Below are positions 1 through 5,048 of a DNA stretch of 5,048 nt, one piece after another (position 1 is the stretch's first letter; the number at the start of each line of letters is the position of its first letter). The notes under the pieces were generated by a model. It was given only the letters and a program-made list of their open reading frames with translations, did no database searches and was not told the DNA's origin. Source of the stretch: Oscillospiraceae bacterium (GTDB taxonomy: Bacteria; Bacillota; Clostridia; Oscillospirales; Oscillospiraceae); NCBI GenBank assembly GCA_017405545.1, contig JAFRAF010000261.1, positions 1 through 5,048 on the forward strand. Reading direction: 5' to 3'. The position numbers were made by a program, and so were the translations under genes.

Positions 1-273
1 ACAAAGGCGCTTACCTTTGAGGAGCCGGATATTGAGGCTTTCCCATGCCTCGGCCTTGCCATGGAGCTGGCGACCAGGAGGGACAGCTCCCACGCCGTTA
101 TGAATGCGGCCAACGAGGCGGCGGTGGATATGTTCCTGAAGGGGCAGATTGGCTTTAACGCCATATATGACAGAGTGGCTATCGCTGTGGACAGACTGTC
201 CGGGCCCGCAGACAGCCTCGAGGACATTCTGGAGGCGGACAGGCAGACGAGAGAATTTGTCCGCAATTTGTGA
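1..273 (+). CDS. dxr: 1-deoxy-D-xylulose 5-phosphate reductoisomerase, C-terminal part (5' end outside window)
   Basis: Dxr (IspC) converts 1-deoxy-D-xylulose 5-phosphate to 2-C-methyl-D-erythritol 4-phosphate with NADPH and a divalent metal. It is the first committed step of the cytoplasmic MEP isoprenoid pathway. Only the last 90 residues are present, read in frame 1 from base 1 to the TGA at 271-273; the gene certainly starts upstream. The visible part matches the family's C-terminal helical domain. It opens with LTFEEPD and FPCLGLAMELA (window residues 4-24), followed by the hallmark AVMNAANEAAV (residues 32-42), equivalent to the family's VLNAANEVAV, and FLKGQIGF. The NADPH-binding and metal-binding domains are not in view, so their integrity cannot be judged. 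A methionine at base 61 lies inside the conserved block and is not the true start. rseP follows 27 bases later on the same strand, and ispG, from the same pathway, lies just beyond it. Confidence 0.95.
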   Translation, partial: TKALTFEEPDIEAFPCLGLAMELATRRDSSHAVMNAANEAAVDMFLKGQIGFNAIYDRVAIAVDRLSGPADSLEDILEADRQTREFVRNL

Positions 274-282
274 TTTAATTGT

Positions 283-287
283 GAGGT
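283..287 (+). promoter_or_regulatory. Shine-Dalgarno of rseP (GAGGT)
   Basis: GAGGT lies 13 bases before the rseP ATG, a rather long spacing, in the 27-base spacer after dxr. It is the only purine-rich ribosome-binding candidate there. The spacer shows no hairpin followed by T residues and no clear -35/-10 pair, so read-through from dxr is the simplest view. Confidence 0.6.
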
Positions 288-300
288 AATCGACTGATCA

Positions 301-1356
301 ATGTATATTATTATCGCTGTAATAGCGTTTGGGATACTTATAGGAATTCATGAATTCGGCCATTTCATCACGGCCAAGGCCTGCGACGTGCAGGTGAATG
401 AATTTGCCATCGGAATGGGTCCGGCCATTTTAAAAAAACAAAAAGGCGAGACCCTTTATTCTTTGAGGGTGCTGCCCATCGGCGGATACTGCGCCCTGGA
501 GGGGGAGGAAGGCGAGTCCGAAAACCCCCGGGCCTTCATAAGCAAATCCCCCGTCAGGAAGATCATCATACTTTTGGCCGGGAGCTTCATGAATTTTCTC
601 ATGGGATTGGTGCTTATACTAATCATATTCATGGGCGCCACCCAGTTCGTGGGCTCCACTGTGACCGGCTTTCTCGACGGCTTTGAGCTGGAGGGGGAGC
701 AGGGACTTATGGTGGGGGACACCATATACAGCATAGACGGGGAGCGGGTTTACTACTCCAATGATTTCACCACCCTGATGTACAGAACCGGCGACAGCGT
801 CGACATGGTGGTGCTCAGGGACGGGGAGAAGGTAGAACTCAACAATCTGCCCCTGCGGCAGAAGGAATACGATATAGACGGCGAAAAGGTCATGAAGTAC
901 GGCCTCACCTTTAATTTGATAGAGGCGAACTTCGGCTCAAAGCTTAATTATTCCCTGTATACCGCATATAACTTCGCCAGATCCGTGCGGCTGAGTCTCA
1001 GCGACCTTATATCCGGGAACGTGGGCATGGATGCCCTTACGGGTCCGGTGGGGATTGTGAACACGGCAAATGAGATCGCTCAGTCCGCGGACTCCATATC
1101 GATGGGGCTTAAAAACCTCTGCTATGTGTTCGCCCTTGTGGCCATATGCGTGGCCGTCACGAACCTTCTGCCCATACCCGCCCTGGACGGGGGCAGGATA
1201 GTCTGTCTGCTGATAACCCTGGTGATAGAGAAGATAAGCGGGAAAAAGCTGGATCCCAAGTACGAGGGCTGGCTTAACACGGTGTGCTTCATGCTGCTGA
1301 TATTCCTGATGATATACGTTATGTTCAACGACATTATGAGGTTGGTAAATGGCTGA
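301..1356 (+). CDS. rseP: RseP/RasP-type site-2 intramembrane zinc metalloprotease
   Basis: This is a membrane-embedded M50 (site-2 protease) family enzyme. Family members cut transmembrane segments, such as anti-sigma factors already trimmed by a site-1 protease and leftover signal peptides; the substrates here are unknown. The 351-residue length is normal for clostridial members. Visible landmarks are a first membrane helix (about residues 2-24) carrying the zinc motif HEFGH (H17, E18, H21); a second helix (about 88-112) beginning with AGSFMNF; and one PDZ-like domain (about 115-205) with GLMVGDTIYSIDGERV at 135-150. Then come TGPVGIV at 247-253, a third helix (about 270-290) ending in NLLPIPALDGGR (288-299) with D296 as third zinc ligand, and a last helix (about 325-345). 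The ATG at 301 is the start: an in-frame TGA lies at 295-297 and a later start would destroy helix 1. The 3' end overlaps ispG by 8 bases. The product is complete with all catalytic residues present. Confidence 0.96.
   Translation: MYIIIAVIAFGILIGIHEFGHFITAKACDVQVNEFAIGMGPAILKKQKGETLYSLRVLPIGGYCALEGEEGESENPRAFISKSPVRKIIILLAGSFMNFLMGLVLILIIFMGATQFVGSTVTGFLDGFELEGEQGLMVGDTIYSIDGERVYYSNDFTTLMYRTGDSVDMVVLRDGEKVELNNLPLRQKEYDIDGEKVMKYGLTFNLIEANFGSKLNYSLYTAYNFARSVRLSLSDLISGNVGMDALTGPVGIVNTANEIAQSADSISMGLKNLCYVFALVAICVAVTNLLPIPALDGGRIVCLLITLVIEKISGKKLDPKYEGWLNTVCFMLLIFLMIYVMFNDIMRLVNG
1338..1342 (+). promoter_or_regulatory. Shine-Dalgarno of ispG inside the rseP 3' end (GAGGT)
   Basis: GAGGT sits 6 bases before the ispG ATG at 1349, within the final codons of rseP. 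It supports this ispG start. With the 8-base overlap of the two genes it suggests translational coupling, which is inferred rather than shown. Confidence 0.75.
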
Positions 1357-2389
1357 TAAATATATAGTTGCCGGCGGCGTGAAAATCGGCGGCGGCGCTC
1401 CCGTAAGCGTCCAGTCAATGACGAATACAAAGACACATGACTTTGAGGCTACCATGGCTCAGATACGGGCTCTGGAGACGGCGGGCTGTGATATAATAAG
1501 GCTTGCCGTGCCCGATATGGCGGCGGCGGAGATGCTGGGCCCCATAAAGGAGGCGGCCTCAGTGCCCCTTGTGGCCGATATCCATTTTGACTATAAGCTG
1601 GCCCTTGAGGCCGTAAAGATGGGCATAGACAAAATACGCATTAACCCCGGCAATATCGGCGCGCCGGAGCGGGTAAAGGCCGTTGCGGATGCCTGCAGCG
1701 CGAAGAATATACCCATACGCATAGGCGTAAACGGGGGCAGCCTGGAAAAAAGACTGCTGGAAAAATACGGCAGGCCCACGCCCGAGGCCCTGCTGGAGAG
1801 CGCCATGGGCCATGTGAAGCTGCTCAACGACTGGGATTTCGACGATATATGCATATCCGTCAAGTCCTCGGACGTGCGGCTGACCATCGCGGCCTACAAG
1901 CTGCTCAGAGAGCGGACGGACTACCCGCTGCATCTAGGCGTCACTGAGGCCGGGACAAGATACATGGGCATAATAAAGTCCGCCGCGGCCATGGGCGCCC
2001 TGCTGTCAGAGGGCATAGGAGACACGATAAGGGTGTCTCTGACCGCTGACCCTGTCGAGGAGGTCAGGGCGGGCATATCCATACTGAAATCCCTGGGCCT
2101 GAGAAAGGCGGGGCCGGAGCTCATATCCTGCCCCAGCTGCGGACGCTGCAATATCGATCTTATCGGGCTGGCCTCACAGGTGGAAAAGCGGCTTGAAGGG
2201 CTGGACAGGGACATAGTTGTCGCCGTTATGGGCTGTGCCGTGAACGGTCCGGGCGAGGCCTCCCACGCGGATTTCGGCGTGGCCGGAGGCAAGGGAGAGG
2301 GCCTGCTCTTTATGCACGGCGAGGCTGTGGGCAAGGCCCCCATGGACAGACTGGCGGACGCCCTCATGGAGCTTATCGAGGAGAATTGA
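1349..2389 (+). CDS. ispG: 4-hydroxy-3-methylbut-2-en-1-yl diphosphate synthase (GcpE/IspG)
   Basis: IspG is the cytoplasmic [4Fe-4S] enzyme that reductively opens 2-C-methyl-D-erythritol 2,4-cyclodiphosphate to HMBPP, the penultimate MEP-pathway step. Electrons come from flavodoxin or ferredoxin. The 346 residues match the short bacterial form, with a TIM barrel followed by an iron-sulfur domain. Barrel motifs include VSVQSMTNT (19-27), VADIHFDYKLALEA (from 75), KIRINPGNIG (95-104) and RIGVNGGSLEKR. The cluster ligands are C261 and C264 in CPSCGRC, C296 in MGCAVNGPGE, and E303. They correspond, from memory, to C270, C273, C305 and E312 of E. coli. C267 is an extra nearby cysteine not expected to be a ligand. 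The ATG at 1349 has a good Shine-Dalgarno inside rseP, and polC starts 5 bases after the stop. The gene is intact. Placement with dxr puts two enzymes of one pathway in one transcription unit. Confidence 0.97.
   Translation: MADKYIVAGGVKIGGGAPVSVQSMTNTKTHDFEATMAQIRALETAGCDIIRLAVPDMAAAEMLGPIKEAASVPLVADIHFDYKLALEAVKMGIDKIRINPGNIGAPERVKAVADACSAKNIPIRIGVNGGSLEKRLLEKYGRPTPEALLESAMGHVKLLNDWDFDDICISVKSSDVRLTIAAYKLLRERTDYPLHLGVTEAGTRYMGIIKSAAAMGALLSEGIGDTIRVSLTADPVEEVRAGISILKSLGLRKAGPELISCPSCGRCNIDLIGLASQVEKRLEGLDRDIVVAVMGCAVNGPGEASHADFGVAGGKGEGLLFMHGEAVGKAPMDRLADALMELIEEN
2378..2383 (+). promoter_or_regulatory. Shine-Dalgarno of polC inside the ispG 3' end (GAGGAG)
   Basis: GAGGAG lies 11 bases before the ATG at 2395, within the last codons of ispG. 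An in-frame TAA at 2392-2394 rules out any earlier polC start. The next in-frame ATG, at 2422, has no comparable purine-rich stretch ahead of it. Together these fix the start at 2395. Confidence 0.65.
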
Positions 2390-2394
2390 GATAA

Positions 2395-5048
2395 ATGCAG
2401 GAACCCATACTGTTTCTGGATATGTTCCCCTTTTTCCGTAAGGATGACAATCTGAATGCAAAGTTTGAGAAGGTCATGATAAGCGGAGCTCAGGTGAACT
2501 CTTCGGAAAATACCATAGATATAGATATTATAACCGAGGAGGCTATTGCCCCCTTTGTCCTCGGACAGGCTGAGAGCGGGATCTCGGCGGAGTTCGGCTT
2601 TGCCGGTACGCATATACATCCCTCGCTGAAGCTCCGGGAGAAGAAGAAATCAAAGTCAAAGACGGAAAAGATATTCGGCTCCGTGCCGAAGGGACCCGTA
2701 AGCCCCATATCCGATGTCACCCTCGAGTCGGGGCAGGTCACTGTCCGGGGCGAGGTCTTTGATCTGGAGCAGAGAAGCGTTAAAAACGGAGACGCCATAG
2801 TGCTCAGCTTTGGGCTCACCGACTATACAGGCTCCATACGTGTGAGCAAGTTTCTGGCCGACGAGAGGACCAAACCGCTGGCGGACGCCGTAAAAGACGG
2901 CATGTATCTGACTGTCAGCGGCTCAGTGAGCTTTAACCGCTTTGAGGGGGACATAAGTCTGGACCCGAGAGGGATAGCCGTCTCGGAGAAACCGGTGAGA
3001 ACCGATAGCGCCCCCGAGAAGAGGGTCGAGCTGCATTTGCACACGAAGATGAGCGCTATGGACGCGGTGTGCGACACAAAGGCTGCCGTCAAGCGGGCCA
3101 TAGCCTGGGGCCATCCGGCCATTGCCATAACCGACCACGGTGTATGTCAGGCTTTCCCGGACGCTGAGAGCGCCGCCGGTGACAAGATAAAGATCATATA
3201 CGGCGTGGAGGGCTATTACATAAACGATGTGGACGAGCGCCCCGCTGTGGTCGGTGAGACGGACTGCGGCTTTGACGACGAGCTGGTCGTTTTCGATATT
3301 GAGACCACCGGCCTTGACAGCGTAAGCGACAGGATAACGGAGATAGGCGCGGTCATCGTCAGGGACGGCGTCGAGACTGAGCGCTTTCAGACCTTTGCAG
3401 ATCCGGGCATGCCCATACCCTTTGAGGTGAGCAGGCTGACCGGCATCAGGGACAGCGACGTGGCCGGAGCTCCATCCCAGGAGCAGGCCGTCCGGGCCTT
3501 TCTCGATTTCGCCGGAGGCAGACCCCTTGCCGCCCATAATGCGTCCTTTGACGTGGGCTTTATCTGGGAGGCGTGTCAGCGGTTCGGTATGGAGTTTGAG
3601 CCCGTCTATGCGGACACTCTGGCCATGGCCCAGGCGCTGCTGCCCGATCTGCGCAATCACAAGCTGGATACGGTTGCGGGCAGACTGGGTCTTCCCGAGT
3701 TCAACCACCACAGGGCCTCGGACGACGCCATGACAGCGGCCCTTATCCTGAACGCTTTTTTCATAAAGCTGAAAAAAGAGGGCCTCAACAACCTCTCTCA
3801 GCTAAACGGACGCATCGGCCGGGCAAGACGGGAGGCCATTGAGAAGCGGCGTATCCACGCCAGACATATCATCCTTCTGGCCAAGGACAAGACCGGCCTG
3901 AGGAATCTGTATAAATTAGTAAGCAAAAGCCACCTTGAGCACTTCCGGCGGAATCCCATCATGCCCAAGAGCCTTATTCAGGAGAACCGGGAGGGGCTTA
4001 TCATCGGCTCCGCCTGTGAGGCCGGAGAGCTGTTCAGCCTTGTTGCGGACAGACGCAGCGGCTTTGAGCTGCGCAGGATAGCGCAGTTCTATGACTATCT
4101 TGAGATACAGCCCCTGTGCAACAATATGTTCATGCTCAGCGGCGATAGGCCGAAGGCCAAAAACGAGGAGGAGCTTAGGGACTTCAACCGGCGCGTTGTG
4201 GAGCTGGGACATGAAATGGGGCTTCCCGTGGTCGCCACGGGGGATGTGCATTTTCTGGACCCCCAGGACGAGATATTCAGGAGAATACTGCTCAACGCCA
4301 AGGAGTTCGACGACGCCAACAGGCCCATGCCCATATACTTCCGCACCACCGAGGAAATGCTGGAGGAGTTTTCCTATCTGGGCGAGGAGACGGCTTACGA
4401 GGTGGTCGTAAAGGCCCCCAACGCCATCGCCGACATGTGCGAGGCCATCAGCCCCCTGCCGCCGAAGAATACGCTCTTTCCCCCGAAAATAGAAAACAGC
4501 GCCGAGGAGCTGCAGGAGCTGGTGAACAAAAGAGTGAAGGAGCTCTACGGCGACGACCCGCCGGAGATAGTGAAAAAAAGGCTGGAATTCGAGCTGAACG
4601 CCATCCTCAGCAGAAATTACGACGTTGTCTATATGAGCGCCCAGAAGCTGGTGGCCGATTCTCTAAAGCACGGCTATCTGGTGGGCAGCCGGGGCAGCGT
4701 GGGTTCGTCCCTTGTGGCATACATGTCCGGCATAACGGAGGTCAACGCTCTGCCGCCCCATTACCGCTGCCCCAAGTGCGTCCACACCGATTTTGACAGC
4801 GGGGCAGGCTACGGCTGCGGAGTGGATATGCCCGACGCAGTTTGTCCGGTATGCGGGACGAAGTATAAAAAAGAGGGCTTTGATATACCGTTTGAGACCT
4901 TCATGGGCTTCGGGGGCAAAAAAGTGCCGGATATTGACCTGAATTTCTCGGGCGAATATCAGGCGAACGCCCATAAGTATACATACTCACTGTTCGGCAC
5001 GGACCACGTTTTCAAGGCCGGCACCATAGGCACAGTGGCAGAGAAGAC
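2395..5048 (+). CDS. polC: DNA polymerase III PolC-type alpha subunit, N-terminal two thirds (3' end outside window)
   Basis: PolC is the replicative DNA polymerase of low-GC Gram-positives, with proofreading built into the chain. The frame is open for 884 codons to the window edge. Domains in order: a short N-terminal domain opening with MQEPILFLDMFPFF; a lysine-rich linker (79-92); an OB fold (about 114-205); PHP part 1 with HLH (214-216), D223, ITDHG (D247, H248) and E272; a DEDDh 3'-5' exonuclease (about 295-465) with D301/E303, HNASFD (H381, D386) and HHRASDD (H439, D444). PHP part 2 follows with H491, C541, and D617/H619 in ATGDVHF. The polymerase core begins with GSRGSVGSS (764-772), a probable zinc site (C792, C795, C817, C820) and PDIDLNFSGEYQ, with catalytic D846 and D848. 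All visible active-site residues are intact. Fingers, clamp-binding and C-terminal parts lie beyond the edge. The N-terminal region is about 120 residues shorter than in B. subtilis. The gene follows ispG by 5 bases, probably in the same operon. Confidence 0.97.
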   Translation, partial: MQEPILFLDMFPFFRKDDNLNAKFEKVMISGAQVNSSENTIDIDIITEEAIAPFVLGQAESGISAEFGFAGTHIHPSLKLREKKKSKSKTEKIFGSVPKGPVSPISDVTLESGQVTVRGEVFDLEQRSVKNGDAIVLSFGLTDYTGSIRVSKFLADERTKPLADAVKDGMYLTVSGSVSFNRFEGDISLDPRGIAVSEKPVRTDSAPEKRVELHLHTKMSAMDAVCDTKAAVKRAIAWGHPAIAITDHGVCQAFPDAESAAGDKIKIIYGVEGYYINDVDERPAVVGETDCGFDDELVVFDIETTGLDSVSDRITEIGAVIVRDGVETERFQTFADPGMPIPFEVSRLTGIRDSDVAGAPSQEQAVRAFLDFAGGRPLAAHNASFDVGFIWEACQRFGMEFEPVYADTLAMAQALLPDLRNHKLDTVAGRLGLPEFNHHRASDDAMTAALILNAFFIKLKKEGLNNLSQLNGRIGRARREAIEKRRIHARHIILLAKDKTGLRNLYKLVSKSHLEHFRRNPIMPKSLIQENREGLIIGSACEAGELFSLVADRRSGFELRRIAQFYDYLEIQPLCNNMFMLSGDRPKAKNEEELRDFNRRVVELGHEMGLPVVATGDVHFLDPQDEIFRRILLNAKEFDDANRPMPIYFRTTEEMLEEFSYLGEETAYEVVVKAPNAIADMCEAISPLPPKNTLFPPKIENSAEELQELVNKRVKELYGDDPPEIVKKRLEFELNAILSRNYDVVYMSAQKLVADSLKHGYLVGSRGSVGSSLVAYMSGITEVNALPPHYRCPKCVHTDFDSGAGYGCGVDMPDAVCPVCGTKYKKEGFDIPFETFMGFGGKKVPDIDLNFSGEYQANAHKYTYSLFGTDHVFKAGTIGTVAEK

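Noticed and set aside
61..273. A separate 70-residue gene starting at the ATG at base 61
   Set aside because: The same frame is open back to base 1 and carries conserved Dxr sequence upstream of this methionine, so it is the tail of dxr rather than a small gene.
274..300. Possible promoter or terminator between dxr and rseP
   Set aside because: The 27 bases hold a ribosome-binding candidate but no inverted repeat with a T run and no convincing -35/-10 pair.
937..1455. Open frames on the - strand across the rseP/ispG junction
   Set aside because: They are opposite the RseP LDGGR zinc-ligand region and the IspG start, and their translations match no known family.
1921..2619. Open frame of 232 codons on the - strand across the ispG/polC junction
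   Set aside because: It spans the ends of two well-supported + strand genes, is low-complexity and Ser/Pro-rich, and has no recognisable motif. It is a shadow frame.
2923..3711. Long open frame of 262 codons on the - strand
   Set aside because: It is antisense to the OB-fold, PHP and exonuclease regions of polC, whose + strand frame carries clear catalytic motifs. The translation shows no recognisable domain, and long antisense frames are expected in GC-rich coding DNA.
4437..4796. Alternative + strand frames inside polC (also at 3527-3733 and 4091-4411)
   Set aside because: They lie wholly inside polC in other phases. The polC frame continues through them with conserved exonuclease, PHP and GSRGSVGSS motifs, so there is no frameshift or nested gene to invoke.

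Overview
The window is a stretch of ordinary bacterial core genome. It carries four tightly packed genes on the + strand, with no sign of mobile DNA, CRISPR or RNA genes. In order they are the 3' end of dxr (DXP reductoisomerase), rseP (site-2 intramembrane metalloprotease), ispG (HMBPP synthase) and the first two thirds of polC (Gram-positive-type replicative DNA polymerase III alpha), which runs off the right edge.

The PolC-type polymerase, with its exonuclease inserted in the PHP domain, points to the Firmicutes. The order dxr-rseP-ispG-polC is, from general knowledge, typical of Clostridia; Bacillus has proS where ispG sits here. The sequence is GC-rich by eye, yet isoleucine codons are mostly ATA (20 of 28 in ispG by hand count). 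This would fit a GC-rich anaerobic gut clostridium, for example of the Oscillospiraceae type. That placement is inference and rests on no database search.

Layout: 1-273 dxr C-terminus; 274-300 short spacer with a Shine-Dalgarno; 301-1356 rseP; 1349-2389 ispG, overlapping rseP by 8 bases; 2390-2394 a 5-base gap; 2395-5048 polC, incomplete. No terminator-like hairpin with a T run and no convincing promoter was seen between genes, so the block is most simply one polycistronic operon whose promoter lies upstream of the window. No stretch over 300 bases lacks a gene.

Functionally, Dxr and IspG catalyse an early and a late step of the MEP pathway to IPP and DMAPP. Isoprenoids feed the undecaprenyl-phosphate lipid carrier for the cell wall. 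RseP acts in the membrane on regulated intramembrane proteolysis. PolC replicates the chromosome. All catalytic motifs that fall inside the window are intact. The only notable departure is a PolC N-terminal region about 120 residues shorter than in Bacillus subtilis. I found no evidence of an undescribed biological system.
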